A stretch of DNA of 64,000 bases from an uncultured Lachnospiraceae bacterium (GCA_910583895.1 CAJTYJ010000003.1:61114-125113); one strand, 5' to 3'. Positions 16,788 to 26,180 are shown, numbered from the stretch's first letter. Numbers and translations are program-made. The notes: generated from the sequence alone by a model not told the origin.

Positions 16788-16868
16788 AGTCTCACGCCCT
16801 CAACATCAGAAATCACGAAATTATATTCCTGACCTCTTTCCTTTTGTCTGCCAATGCCTCTTCTCTTA

Positions 16869-16897
16869 AGTTTACTATACTCTGACTATAAATTCAA
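16869..16897 (-). promoter_or_regulatory. promoter of the ireB operon
   Basis: Minus-strand TTGAAT (16892-16897), 17-base spacer, TAAACT (16869-16874), about 80 bases upstream of the ireB ATG and just beyond the mtaB stop. Confidence 0.55.
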
Positions 16898-16900
16898 TGT

Positions 16901-18226
16901 TTATTTTCTGTCAGCATTTCCCAAATGTCCGCACAACATTCCAAAATCCGGCAGATCATCCACTTTTACCTGCAACAACTGATTGGACAGCGGCTCTTTT
17001 CCTGCCACCGCCACCGGTACATATTCCCTGGTATGTCCGATCTGATACTCAGTATCCCCAAAGATGCAGGACTCTTCCATCAATACTTCCACCGTTCTGC
17101 CGATCAGTCTTTTCTGATACTCCCGGCGGTTTGCTTCGGACAGAGCCAGAAGTATTTCGCTTCTCTTTGTCTTGATCTCTTCCTGGACCTGGCCCTCCAT
17201 CCCATCAGCCCTGGTCCCTTTTCTTCTGGAATATTTAAACACATGGGTCTCAAAAAAGCAAATCTCTTTTAAAAATTCCACCGTCCTGGCGAACTCTTCT
17301 TCGGTCTCCCCTGGAAATCCCACAATCACATCCGTGGTAAGTGCCGGCTGGTCAAAATACATCCGAAGCCTTCTGCAGCAGGCACGAAACTCTTCTGTAT
17401 CGTATCTGCGGTTCATCCGCTTTAACGTCGCATCGCAGCCGCTTTGCAGGGACAGATGAAAGTGGGGACACAGCTTTTCTTCCATAGAAAGAGCCCTGAC
17501 AAACGTTTCAGTCATAATCCTTGGCTCCAAAGAACCAAGGCGGATCCTTCTGATGCCCTCCACACAGCCAACTTCCCGGACAACTTTCAGAAGATCTCCT
17601 TCTCCTTCGGGCAGATCCACCCCGTAAGAGTCCAGATGAATCCCCGTCAGAACAATCTCCTGATAGCCATGATTTGCAAGCGCCCGGGCTTCCCGGCGGA
17701 TATCCGGCAGCTCACGGCTTCTGACCCTTCCCCTTGTGTAAGGAATAATACAATAACTGCAGAACTGATTACAACCGTCCTGAATCTTCATATAGGCCCG
17801 GGTGTGCCCCTCGTTCTGACTCAGTGAAAGCCGTTCATATTCTGTCTCATGAAACAGATCGTGAAAATAAGACTCTTTTTTATGCGCTTCATGCTTCTGC
17901 AAAATTTCCGGCAGATTTTTTTTCTCATTGTTGCCAATCAGAAGATCCACCGCTGCATCCTTTAAAAGTTCTTCTCCTGCCGCCTGCACATAGCATCCTG
18001 CCGCCACCACCACCGCATCCGGATTCCGCTTTTTTGCCCGATGCAGCATCTGCCTGGACTTTCGGTCCGCCATGTTGGTCACGCTGCAGGTATTGATAAT
18101 GTATACATCTGCTGTTTCCTCAAAAGGAACAATCTCATAACCGTTTTCTTTTAACATCTCCTGCATGGCCCTTGTCTCATAGGCATTCACTTTGCATCCC
18201 AGGTTGTGCAGTGCTGCTCTTTTCAT
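16901..18226 (-). CDS. mtaB: tRNA t6A37 methylthiotransferase MtaB
   Basis: Radical-SAM enzyme that adds a methylthio group to t6A at position 37 of ANN-decoding tRNAs. The 441-residue product has the N-terminal cluster cysteines (about 11, 47 and 78) and the radical-SAM CxxxCxxC at about 152-159 (CNQFCSYC). After the radical-SAM barrel comes a C-terminal extension with IGRTVEVLMEE. The family is also called YqeV. B. subtilis has it after prmA-rsmE; here it is separated from them by thiI, nifS and the Crh-like gene. Confidence 0.93.
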   Translation of the reverse strand: MKRAALHNLGCKVNAYETRAMQEMLKENGYEIVPFEETADVYIINTCSVTNMADRKSRQMLHRAKKRNPDAVVVAAGCYVQAAGEELLKDAAVDLLIGNNEKKNLPEILQKHEAHKKESYFHDLFHETEYERLSLSQNEGHTRAYMKIQDGCNQFCSYCIIPYTRGRVRSRELPDIRREARALANHGYQEIVLTGIHLDSYGVDLPEGEGDLLKVVREVGCVEGIRRIRLGSLEPRIMTETFVRALSMEEKLCPHFHLSLQSGCDATLKRMNRRYDTEEFRACCRRLRMYFDQPALTTDVIVGFPGETEEEFARTVEFLKEICFFETHVFKYSRRKGTRADGMEGQVQEEIKTKRSEILLALSEANRREYQKRLIGRTVEVLMEESCIFGDTEYQIGHTREYVPVAVAGKEPLSNQLLQVKVDDLPDFGMLCGHLGNADRK

Positions 18227-18373
18227 ATTCTTCCCTCTGTCTTTCCATACGATTCATGCGGTTCCCTGATCCGAACTGTCAGCTTCTGGTCCGACCAAAC
18301 CGGCCTTCTTGCCCCTGCCGGACGTCCGGATTTTGCAAACAGGAAAGCCCTGTTTTTTTTAACAATTTTTTCA

Positions 18374-18402
18374 TTGACTTTCTGTGCCTAAGTCTTTAAT
18401 AT
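18374..18402 (+). promoter_or_regulatory. promoter of the HPr-like gene
   Basis: TTGACT (18374-18379), 17-base spacer, TAATAT (18397-18402), 38 bases before the ATG at 18440, with GAGGAGG just upstream of the start. A near-consensus, probably strong promoter. Confidence 0.75.
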
Positions 18403-18439
18403 GTTAGGTAGAAATAAAGCATGTTGAGGAGGAACAATC

Positions 18440-18673
18440 ATGAAAACGGTTCATATTTCTTTAAATTCCATCGATAAAGTAAAAGCATTCGTCAACGAAA
18501 TCACAAAGTTTGACAATGATTTTGACCTGGTATCCGGCCGTTATGTCATCGATGCGAAGTCGATTATGGGGATTTTCAGCCTGGATCTGTCCAAGCCCAT
18601 TGAGCTGAATATCCATTCTGAGAACAACGCCGAAGAGATTCTTGCGGTGCTCTCCCCCTATATCGTTGATTAG
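18440..18673 (+). CDS. HPr-family protein lacking the phosphorylatable histidine (Crh-like)
   Basis: 77 residues of HPr fold. The regulatory-serine region KSIMGIFSL is intact (Ser at about 41, matching Ser46 of HPr). The N-terminal GIHARPA motif with catalytic His15 is replaced by residues around NSIDKV, so it cannot carry sugar-transport phosphate. B. subtilis Crh has the same logic (no His15, Ser46 kept) and acts only with CcpA in catabolite repression. The gene stands alone on the plus strand with its own promoter and terminator. HPr kinase is not in this window. Confidence 0.75.
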   Translation: MKTVHISLNSIDKVKAFVNEITKFDNDFDLVSGRYVIDAKSIMGIFSLDLSKPIELNIHSENNAEEILAVLSPYIVD

Positions 18674-18687
18674 TGTCCTGTCTGACC

Positions 18688-18716
18688 GGCTGCCACACAG
18701 GATGGCAGCCTGTTTT
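18688..18716 (+). terminator. terminator of the HPr-like gene
   Basis: Perfect 8-bp stem GGCTGCCA/TGGCAGCC with a 7-base loop followed by TGTTTT, 15 bases after the stop; it overlaps the end of the convergent thiI. Confidence 0.8.
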
Positions 18717-19896
18717 AACGGACTTCAATCACTTCTTCTGTATCCAGCGCTTCTTTTACCATGTCCTCAATTTTTTCCATAAGAGCCTTCTCAGACCGGC
18801 GGATACGCTCCACCTGGGGCTTGGTCACCGGATGCCTGGCCACAAAAGTGGTGCAGCAGTCTTCGTAGGGCAGTATGGAAATCTCATACGTATCAATCTT
18901 CTTTGCCACAGCCACAATGTCTTCTTTATCAAAAGCAATCAACGGCCGGAACACCGGAAGGTCGCACACGTCGTTGGTAGCGGCAAGACTTGGCACGGTC
19001 TGACTTGCCACCTGCCCGATGCTCTCCCCTGTGATCAGCGCCAGACACCCGGTATCCTCCGCAAGTTTCTGAGCGATCCGCATCATATAACGACGCATGA
19101 TAATCGTCAGCTCATCATGGGGGCACTGATCATAGATATACATCTGAATATCCGTAAAATTGATCACATGAAGCCGAATCGGTCCTGTATAACGGGCTAC
19201 TTTTCCGGCAAGATCCACGACTTTTTGTTTTGCCCGCTCACTGGTATAGGGAGGTGCATGGAAATAGACTGCGTCAACATAGACGCCCCGCTTAGCGACC
19301 ATATATCCTGCCACCGGACTGTCGATCCCTCCGGATAAAAGGAGCATGGAACGGCCATTGGTTCCAAGGGGCATCCCTCCGGGTCCTGGAATCACTTCCG
19401 AGTAAATATTGATATGATGGCTGCGAAGCTCAATATGCAGCATAATATCCGGTTTGTGTACATCCACGGACAGGTCCGGAAACTCTTTTAAAATCCGTCC
19501 CCCGAGCTCCTCGTTTACCTCCGGAGAAGTAAGAGGATAATTTTTGTTTGCCCGTCGGGTATGCACTTTAAAGGTCTTTTTTACCCCCTCATACATCCGA
19601 TGCATATAGTCCATCACATCTTTCGAGAGTGCCTCAAAACCCTGGTCTTCTCTTAAAACCACCGGGCAGATCCCTACAATACCAAACACCCTTTGGAGGG
19701 CGGCGATGGTCTCTTCATAGTCAAACACGCCTTCCGCTTCCACATAGATGCGGCCCTGTTCTTTTGTAATCCGAAAAGTGCCCTCCACCGGATACAGCAC
19801 CTGCTTCATGCGGGCTACCAGTGCATCCTCGAACACATACCGGTTCTTTCCTTTGACCCCAATCTCTCCGTATTTTATCAAAAATGCCTGAAACAT
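18715..19896 (-). CDS. thiI: tRNA 4-thiouridine synthase ThiI
   Basis: Sulfurtransferase that adenylates tRNA uridine-8 and inserts sulfur supplied by a cysteine desulfurase. The 393-residue protein has the N-terminal ferredoxin-like and THUMP domains (to about residue 165) and the PP-loop SGGIDSPVAG at about 183-192. It ends soon after the PP-loop domain, so the C-terminal rhodanese domain of enterobacterial ThiI is missing, as in other Firmicutes. The start at 19896 has AAAGGAG upstream. It follows nifS by 16 bases, matching the NifZ-ThiI pairing of Bacillus. Confidence 0.95.
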   Translation of the reverse strand: MFQAFLIKYGEIGVKGKNRYVFEDALVARMKQVLYPVEGTFRITKEQGRIYVEAEGVFDYEETIAALQRVFGIVGICPVVLREDQGFEALSKDVMDYMHRMYEGVKKTFKVHTRRANKNYPLTSPEVNEELGGRILKEFPDLSVDVHKPDIMLHIELRSHHINIYSEVIPGPGGMPLGTNGRSMLLLSGGIDSPVAGYMVAKRGVYVDAVYFHAPPYTSERAKQKVVDLAGKVARYTGPIRLHVINFTDIQMYIYDQCPHDELTIIMRRYMMRIAQKLAEDTGCLALITGESIGQVASQTVPSLAATNDVCDLPVFRPLIAFDKEDIVAVAKKIDTYEISILPYEDCCTTFVARHPVTKPQVERIRRSEKALMEKIEDMVKEALDTEEVIEVR

Positions 19897-19912
19897 GCTT
19901 TTCTCCTTTATC

Positions 19913-21067
19913 CTAACGGCGTACATACCGGCGCAGTACCAAAAGCAGCTCTTCTAGTCCCTGTATGCATGCGTCGATTTCTTCTTCCCTTGTTTCAAAA
20001 CTGAAACTGAATCGAAGGGTGCTGCCAAGAAGCTCTTTTTTCATCCCAATGGCCTGGAGGGTCCGGCTGACGGAAGGCTTGTTGGAAGAGCAGGCGGACC
20101 CTGCCGAAACATAGATTCCTTTTTCCTCCAATGCATGAAGCAGTACCTCACTTTTCACCCCGGCAAAACTGACGCTTACGATATGAGGCGCTCCCTCCCT
20201 GACCGGCATGCCGTTGATCTGTACATCCGGAAGCTTTCGGATCCCTTCTGCAAAACGCTCTTTTAAGACATACAGCCGCTCCACTTTCTCATCCAGATCC
20301 TGATAACAAAGCTTTGCCGCCTCTGCGATCCCCGCAATCCCCGGTACATTCTCGGTTCCGGAGCGAAGTCCTTTTTGCTGCTCCCCTCCGAAAAGGATAG
20401 GACGGATTTTTACTTTTTCGCTCACATAGAGCACACCGCTCCCTTTTGGTCCGTGGATCTTATGGCCGCTGATGCTCATAAGATCAATCCCTTCTTTTTT
20501 CGGAAAAATCTGATATTTTCCATAAGCCTGGACGGCATCCACATGAAAGAGGGTCCTGGGATTCTTTTCATGAATAATGCGGGCCATTTCATCAATCGGC
20601 TGCACGCTGCCGATCTCGTTGTTCACATACATGACGGACACAAGGATTGTTTCTTCTGTGACCGCCTCCTTTAAGGCCGCCAAAGAGACCACACCCTTCT
20701 CATCCACCGGAAGGCAGGTCAGTGCATACCCCTGCCCTTCCAGATACTGCATTGGATTTTCCACGGAAGGATGTTCGATCCTGGATGTGATCAGATGCTT
20801 TCCTGCCCGCTGGTTTGCCATAGCCGCACCGATGATTGCCAGGTTATTGGACTCCGTGCCGCCGGAGGTAAAATAGATTTCCTTCTCACGAACCTTCAGG
20901 TTCTCTGCAAAATATGCCTTTGCCGCTCTTAGGTACCGCTCGGCTTCCATTCCTTTTGTGTGGAGAGAGGAAGGATTTCCGAAGTCCTCCTTCATCACGC
21001 GGACCATAAGATCTGTCACCTCGTCAAAACAACGGGTTGTGGCAGAATTATCCAGATATGCTTCCAT
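19913..21067 (-). CDS. cysteine desulfurase (NifS/IscS family)
   Basis: PLP enzyme that removes sulfur from cysteine as a persulfide. The 384-residue protein has the PLP lysine in SGHKIHGPKGSG (about 205) and the active cysteine in SAGSACSSNKPS (about 325). Position next to thiI suggests it mainly supplies sulfur for tRNA 4-thiouridine, like B. subtilis NifZ. A role in Fe-S assembly is possible, but no isc/suf scaffold gene is nearby. Confidence 0.93.
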   Translation of the reverse strand: MEAYLDNSATTRCFDEVTDLMVRVMKEDFGNPSSLHTKGMEAERYLRAAKAYFAENLKVREKEIYFTSGGTESNNLAIIGAAMANQRAGKHLITSRIEHPSVENPMQYLEGQGYALTCLPVDEKGVVSLAALKEAVTEETILVSVMYVNNEIGSVQPIDEMARIIHEKNPRTLFHVDAVQAYGKYQIFPKKEGIDLMSISGHKIHGPKGSGVLYVSEKVKIRPILFGGEQQKGLRSGTENVPGIAGIAEAAKLCYQDLDEKVERLYVLKERFAEGIRKLPDVQINGMPVREGAPHIVSVSFAGVKSEVLLHALEEKGIYVSAGSACSSNKPSVSRTLQAIGMKKELLGSTLRFSFSFETREEEIDACIQGLEELLLVLRRYVRR

Positions 21068-21070
21068 CTT

Positions 21071-21889
21071 CTACTCCTCCAGCCAAAACATCAGTACGGA
21101 CAGGATGCAAAGTCCCGCTGTCTCTGTCCTTAAGATTCTCTTTCCCAGCGTGACCGGAACTGCCCCGGCCTTCATGGCCGCCTCCACTTCACTCTTTTCA
21201 AACCCGCCCTCCGGACCGATCAGGATACCAACAGACTGCCCCTTTTTGATCTGTCTGATGATTTCTCTCGTCTTTTCCATGGGACTTTTTTTGCTTTGGC
21301 CTGTGATATGGCCAGACTGCAGTTCGGATGATCCCTGATCTTCGCATTCTGCCTTTAAAAGCTCCTCTGCGCACTCGTAAGGGATCAGGCACAGATCCAG
21401 TTTTCCTGCCTGCAACAGCGCTCCGGAAAAATCGGTCACCGGTTCCACCTGAGGGATCACCGCCCGTCCGGACTGCTTCGCCGCACTTTCTGCAATCGCC
21501 TGCCAGCGCCGTCTTTTGTTCTCTTCTTTTCTGGCGTCCAGCTTCACCACGCATCTTTTGGAAGCCACGGGAACCACCGCGGAAACCCCAAGCTCCACCG
21601 CCTTCTGAACGACCAGCTCCATCTTGTCCCCTTTCGGCAGACACTGAAACAAAGTGATCCGGGAAGAAAGCTCCGACTCCACCCGGCGTTTTTCTTCGAC
21701 CCTGACCTGAATGAGGCATTCTGCAAAGTCTTGGATCCGGCAGCGGTATTCATTCCCGTATCCATCACTTACAAGAAGCGCTTCTCCCTCCCGCATCCGG
21801 AGCACATTCCTGATGTGATTCACATCGCCGCCCAGGATCTCAATCTGATCTCCGTTTACCTGGGACGGTTCCACAAAAAAATGATACAT
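21071..21889 (-). CDS. rsmE: 16S rRNA m3U1498 methyltransferase RsmE
   Basis: SPOUT-family methyltransferase acting on U1498 of 16S rRNA. The 272-residue protein has an N-terminal PUA-like domain and the knotted SAM site SVGILIGPEGGFEKSEV and LGKRILRTETA near the C-terminus. There is a hydrophilic insertion of about 25 residues before the knot (around 185-210, rich in Ser, Gln and Gly), which makes it slightly long. It lies 10 bases downstream of prmA, a widely conserved pair. Confidence 0.93.
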   Translation of the reverse strand: MYHFFVEPSQVNGDQIEILGGDVNHIRNVLRMREGEALLVSDGYGNEYRCRIQDFAECLIQVRVEEKRRVESELSSRITLFQCLPKGDKMELVVQKAVELGVSAVVPVASKRCVVKLDARKEENKRRRWQAIAESAAKQSGRAVIPQVEPVTDFSGALLQAGKLDLCLIPYECAEELLKAECEDQGSSELQSGHITGQSKKSPMEKTREIIRQIKKGQSVGILIGPEGGFEKSEVEAAMKAGAVPVTLGKRILRTETAGLCILSVLMFWLEE

Positions 21890-21899
21890 GTTTCACCTG

Positions 21900-22856
21900 C
21901 TACTCTTTGCGGGCGGTCACACACACCCACTCTCCCTGCCTGGTCACTTCCAGCACCGTCAGTCCGGCTTCGTTCACTGCCTTTACGACCGACGCTTCTT
22001 TGTCTTCTATAATTCCGGATGTAATATAGACGCCGCCCTTTTTCAGATGATTCACCACCACCGGAGTCAGAGGTACCAGCACTTCCGCCAGAATATTGGC
22101 CGCTATCAGATCATAGCGCTCATACCCCACAGCCTCCTGCACGGCTTTGTCCTCAATCAGATTGCCCTGGATCACAGAAAACTGCTCCTCAAAGATACCA
22201 TTTACTTCCATATTTTCCTTTGAGGCACTGATGGCACACGGATCCAGATCCGTCCCCACAGCCCCTGCAGCTCCCAGCTTCAATGCAGTGATGGACAAAA
22301 TCCCGCTTCCGGTTCCCACATCCAGAAAGAATGTCTTTTCTGTCACATACTTTTTGATCTGCCGGATACAAAGCTGGGTCGTCTCATGCATCCCGGTGCC
22401 AAAAGCCGTCCCTGGATCAATCTGAATCAGAAGCTTCTCCTGATCCTTTGGGCTTACTTCTTCCCAGGAGGGTTTGATCAGGATATCATCCACATAGAAC
22501 TGATGAAAATAAGCCTTCCAGTTATTGATCCAGTCCTTGTCCTCGGTCTGAGACGCCTGAATCGTCCCGGCTCCCACATCAATCCCCCAGCTTCGGATTT
22601 CTTCCAGTCCTTCCTGCACCGCCGCGAGAATCGCCCCGTTGTCCTGCCCGGGTTCCAGGTAAAAGCTGATGCGCGCCGTACCATCATCCCCCGGTCCATC
22701 CGGAAGGATATCCACAAACATCAAAGACTTTTCCTGATCCGAAAGCGGAACCTTGTCTTCAATCTCGATCCCTTCAATCCCCACGTCCATCATCATGCTG
22801 CTGATCATGTCCTCCGCCTCTGTGGTCGTGGTCAGCGTATATTTATTCCATTTCAC
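21900..22856 (-). CDS. prmA: ribosomal protein L11 methyltransferase PrmA, GTG start
   Basis: SAM-dependent trimethylation of ribosomal protein L11. The 318-residue product opens MKWNKYTLTTT-like and has the SAM motif DVGTGSGILSITALKLGA at about 172-189 and NILAEVLVPL. The start is read as GTG at 22854-22856 because AGGAGG lies 8 bases upstream; the longer frame starts with a TTG lacking a ribosome site. A promoter is at 22914-22942. First gene of prmA-rsmE-nifS-thiI. Confidence 0.94.
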   Translation of the reverse strand: MKWNKYTLTTTTEAEDMISSMMMDVGIEGIEIEDKVPLSDQEKSLMFVDILPDGPGDDGTARISFYLEPGQDNGAILAAVQEGLEEIRSWGIDVGAGTIQASQTEDKDWINNWKAYFHQFYVDDILIKPSWEEVSPKDQEKLLIQIDPGTAFGTGMHETTQLCIRQIKKYVTEKTFFLDVGTGSGILSITALKLGAAGAVGTDLDPCAISASKENMEVNGIFEEQFSVIQGNLIEDKAVQEAVGYERYDLIAANILAEVLVPLTPVVVNHLKKGGVYITSGIIEDKEASVVKAVNEAGLTVLEVTRQGEWVCVTARKE

Positions 22857-22913
22857 CGCATCTACCTCCTGATCCAAGCTCCTTATGCAATCCGCTCAAA
22901 TTCCATGCGCCCT

Positions 22914-22942
22914 ATCTTATCACAAAAAAAACAGGATTTCAA
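22914..22942 (-). promoter_or_regulatory. promoter of prmA-rsmE-nifS-thiI
   Basis: Minus-strand TTGAAA (22937-22942), 17-base spacer, TAAGAT (22914-22919), about 55 bases before the prmA GTG. Confidence 0.65.
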
Positions 22943-22953
22943 CCCATCTGCAC

Positions 22954-24423
22954 CTACAGTACCTTCTCAAGCTCCTTGATCAATATGTTCAAGGCCTGGA
23001 TCCTGGCATATCTTTTATCCACCGATTCCAGAATATGCCATGGAGCGTACACCGTACTGGTCTTCTGGATCATCTCATCCACCGCCCGCTCGTACGCGTC
23101 CCATTTTTCCCGGTTTCTCCAGTCTTCCTCTGTGATCTTCCACTGTTTCTCTGGCGTATTCTGCCTCTGGGTAAACCGTTCCAGCTGTGTCTCTTTGTCA
23201 ATATGCACCCAGAACTTGATGATCACAGCCCCCCAGTCAGAGAGCTCCTTTTCAAACTCGTTGATCTCATTGTAAGCGCGTTTCCAGTCATTCTCGCTGC
23301 AAAATCCTTCCAGCCGTTCCACCATCACACGTCCGTACCAGGTCCGGTCAAAGACAGCGATATGTCCGGTCCGGGGCAGCCTGGTATAAAACCGCCACAG
23401 ATAATGTCTGGCTTTCTCATGGGGCTCCGGGCTGGCGATCGGATGTACTTCAAATCCTCTTGGATCCAGCGCTTCTGTGATCCTCCGGATATTGCCGCCC
23501 TTTCCCGCTGCATCCCATCCCTCATAGGCAATGATCACCGGAACCTTCTTCCGGTACAGACGGTTATGCAGCTCTCCCAGGTGGCTCTGCAGCTTCTTCA
23601 GCTCTTTTTTGTAGTCTGCCTCTTCCAGCATTTTCCCTTCTAAAGATACCTCGGAAAGTTTTGGCATCTTAATAAGCGGAAATACATTTTGGAGTACCGG
23701 AACCGCCAAAGCCTGATTCTGCATGGCAATGTCAATGCCCTCTGTCAGAATCTCCAGCACCTGCAGTTCCGCCCACTTTTTCGATCCTGCATCCACCACA
23801 TACCACGGAACTGCCGGAGAATCCGTCGCATCCAGGTAACGGTCAAAAATATCCAGACATCTTTCGTAGTGTTGATTCTGCCACCGGTCTGCCTGGCTGA
23901 CCCGCCATCTTGTATCAATATCTTTTTTCAGGATATCCATCCGTTTTTTCTGTTCCTTCTCGCTGATATGAAGGAAAAATTTCATGACCAGATAACCATT
24001 GTCCGTGAGCTGCCTTTCAAAACGGCGGATTCCCGCAATACGCGCTTCATAAGTCCCGTCGTCCATGGTGCCGGCAAGCCGGTCTCTTGTCACCTCATCC
24101 ATCCAGCCGGAATCCATGAACACAAACTTTCCAGACTCGGGAATTTCGGTAAAATACCGCCACAGAAAAGGTTTTCTTTTATCCTCTTCCCGGATCAGCT
24201 CCATGGATGCCACCTTGAAAAAGCGCGGATCAATGTTCCTGATGACCTGTCCGATGGTGCTCCCCTTTCCGGAAGTTCCCCAGCCCTCCAGCAGCACCAG
24301 TACCGGAAGCCTGTGCTCCTTGATCCGCATCTGCAGAGCCAAGAGCTTTTCCCGGGCTTCCTTCAGCCGTCTTTTCAGTTCCTCTTCTTTCGGCTTTTTT
24401 GCCAGAATCCGATTTTTTAACAT
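22954..24423 (-). CDS. two-domain PPK2-family polyphosphate kinase (PAP type)
   Basis: Two PPK2 kinase domains in one 489-residue chain, the layout of polyphosphate:AMP phosphotransferase, which phosphorylates AMP to ADP using polyphosphate. Domain 1 has the P-loop GWGTSGKG at about 47-54, domain 2 the more canonical GWDAAGKGG at about 302-310 with DRTWYGRV about 60 residues later. In the family the C-terminal domain is the active one, and here too domain 1 is the more divergent. Substrate class (AMP versus ADP) is inferred from architecture only. Confidence 0.9.
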   Translation of the reverse strand: MLKNRILAKKPKEEELKRRLKEAREKLLALQMRIKEHRLPVLVLLEGWGTSGKGSTIGQVIRNIDPRFFKVASMELIREEDKRKPFLWRYFTEIPESGKFVFMDSGWMDEVTRDRLAGTMDDGTYEARIAGIRRFERQLTDNGYLVMKFFLHISEKEQKKRMDILKKDIDTRWRVSQADRWQNQHYERCLDIFDRYLDATDSPAVPWYVVDAGSKKWAELQVLEILTEGIDIAMQNQALAVPVLQNVFPLIKMPKLSEVSLEGKMLEEADYKKELKKLQSHLGELHNRLYRKKVPVIIAYEGWDAAGKGGNIRRITEALDPRGFEVHPIASPEPHEKARHYLWRFYTRLPRTGHIAVFDRTWYGRVMVERLEGFCSENDWKRAYNEINEFEKELSDWGAVIIKFWVHIDKETQLERFTQRQNTPEKQWKITEEDWRNREKWDAYERAVDEMIQKTSTVYAPWHILESVDKRYARIQALNILIKELEKVL

Positions 24424-24445
24424 CTGCTTTTACCCCCATTTCCTG

Positions 24446-25102
24446 TCAGCTGTTCCGTATAAATTCCTCGATCTCTTTCATGCTGTCTACGATGGCAACT
24501 GCCTTGGCCTGCTCTAGTTCTCCTTCTGCCGCAAAACCCATGGACAGGCCCAGACAGGGAATTCCAAACTGCGCTGCCCCCTCCACATCATGCCTTCGGT
24601 CTCCCACCATCAGAATCTTTTTTCTCTCATCTTGGGAAAGTTCCATCCGGCTCAGGAGTTCTTTGATCACATCTGCCTTGCTGATCCGGCTTTCGTCCAT
24701 GCTGCCGCCGCAGATAAAGTCAAAATAATGATCAATTCCAAAATGCTCCAGAATCATCCGCACAAATACTTCCGGCTTGGAAGAAGCAATGGCAATCACG
24801 TTTCCATGAGCTTTTAATGAAGCCAGAAGATCCTCTGTCCCGTCAAAAAGAAGATTTTCGAACACTCCTCTTTTACTGAAGTATACCCGGTAATGCTCCA
24901 CTGCCTCCCGGGCCTGTTCCATGGAAAAATCATAATATTCCATGAAAGATTCCACAAGGGGCGGACCGATAAAAGGCTCCAGTTTCGTAAGGTCTTTCTC
25001 TTCAATGCCCATATGCGAAAGCGCATACTGCACACTCTTGGTAATGCCTTCCCTTGGGTCCGTCAACGTTCCGTCCAGATCAAAAAAAATATACTTATAC
25101 AT
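24446..25102 (-). CDS. HAD-superfamily phosphatase, phosphoglycolate-phosphatase-like
   Basis: 218-residue HAD hydrolase: motif I FFDLDGTLTD at about 5-14, a helical cap, and motif IV MVGDRRHDVEGA near residue 170. Closest in style to the PGP/Gph group that removes phosphate from small metabolites; the true substrate is unknown. The start at 25102 has AGGAG upstream, and the 65-codon extension is not protein-like. It lies 22 bases upstream of ppk2. Confidence 0.88.
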   Translation of the reverse strand: MYKYIFFDLDGTLTDPREGITKSVQYALSHMGIEEKDLTKLEPFIGPPLVESFMEYYDFSMEQAREAVEHYRVYFSKRGVFENLLFDGTEDLLASLKAHGNVIAIASSKPEVFVRMILEHFGIDHYFDFICGGSMDESRISKADVIKELLSRMELSQDERKKILMVGDRRHDVEGAAQFGIPCLGLSMGFAAEGELEQAKAVAIVDSMKEIEEFIRNS

Positions 25103-25139
25103 AAAAATACTCCTGACTGACAATTCTGCTTCGCCCCTT

Positions 25140-26045
25140 TTATCCCGGGCTTTCTGCTGTTTTGTATGATATGGTTTTGTTTTGAAAACGTTCTGCAATA
25201 TAATGGTACATCCTCTGAACGGCCGGGGCAAACACATCGGAACGCACGCTGGCCAGTACGATGGTGCGCGTTTCCTCCACATCCAGCGGATATACATCCA
25301 CCGGGAAAGGAATATTGCGGATCACCAGTTCCGGCACCAGGCAGACCCCATAGCCGCCCATGACCAGCGCGATGGCAGACATATCATCCACAATGCAGCT
25401 CCCTTCTCCGCCGGACAGATGGTATTTTTCCATAAAATGATTTACATCGGCGTCACAGCCCTCTCTTTGAATGACGAATCGCTGCCCCCGAAGCTCCTCC
25501 ACCGTCACGTATCCCGGATTCCTGGTCCGGAATCCTTTGGGCGTCACACAGACAATCTTGTCCTCATAGATCGGCTCATATGCCAGATCCCCCACACTGG
25601 AAGCGGACAAAAATCCCAGATCCACAATCCCGTCCTTGAGCCATCGATACACATCATCGTAGGTACCCTGATATATGTCCAGCCGCACCTTGGGATGTTC
25701 CCTCTCAAAATCTTTTAACAGACTGGGCATCCACTCCACACAGGCGCTGTTGAAGGTACCGATCCGCACAAGGCCTTTCTCCATCCCTTTAAACTGCGCC
25801 ACCGCCTGCTGAAGATATTCTTCGCTGTTCAGGACGTTCCTGATATAAGGAAACAGTTCTTTTCCATAATTGGTCAGATAGACCCCCTGCCTGCTTCGGA
25901 CAAACAGCATGGATCCTAATTCTGCCTCCATCCCCGCCACCGCATGACTGATGGCGGAAGGGGTCAGTTTCAGCACCTGGGCCGCTTTTTGAAAGCTCTG
26001 GTGTTCCACCACTGCCAGAAACACCTGATAGGACAATAAGGTCAT
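25140..26045 (-). CDS. LysR-family transcriptional regulator
   Basis: 301 residues: N-terminal helix-turn-helix (SFQKAAQVLKLTPSAISHAVAGMEAELG, about 17-44), then a periplasmic-binding-protein-like effector domain. The target genes are not evident; LysR regulators often control themselves or a divergent gene, but no divergent gene exists here. An 11-bp perfect inverted repeat (26060-26088) lies 14 bases upstream of the ATG and may be its own operator. Confidence 0.9.
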   Translation of the reverse strand: MTLLSYQVFLAVVEHQSFQKAAQVLKLTPSAISHAVAGMEAELGSMLFVRSRQGVYLTNYGKELFPYIRNVLNSEEYLQQAVAQFKGMEKGLVRIGTFNSACVEWMPSLLKDFEREHPKVRLDIYQGTYDDVYRWLKDGIVDLGFLSASSVGDLAYEPIYEDKIVCVTPKGFRTRNPGYVTVEELRGQRFVIQREGCDADVNHFMEKYHLSGGEGSCIVDDMSAIALVMGGYGVCLVPELVIRNIPFPVDVYPLDVEETRTIVLASVRSDVFAPAVQRMYHYIAERFQNKTISYKTAESPG

Positions 26046-26059
26046 GGCTCTCTCCTTGA

Positions 26060-26088
26060 ATTATTTTCATTCAAAACATGAAAATAAT
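26060..26088. promoter_or_regulatory. 11-bp inverted repeat upstream of the LysR gene
   Basis: ATTATTTTCAT (26060-26070) and ATGAAAATAAT (26078-26088) form a perfect palindrome with a 7-base centre, matching the T-N11-A style of LysR sites. No T-run follows, so an operator is more likely than a terminator. Confidence 0.45.
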
Positions 26089-26180
26089 GAGTTTTACTTG
26101 TGTATCAATCTATATTAGAATAAAAGTACAAAACAACATCAGGCGGATTGCTTTTGTTGTATAGAATGTGTTTGCGATGA

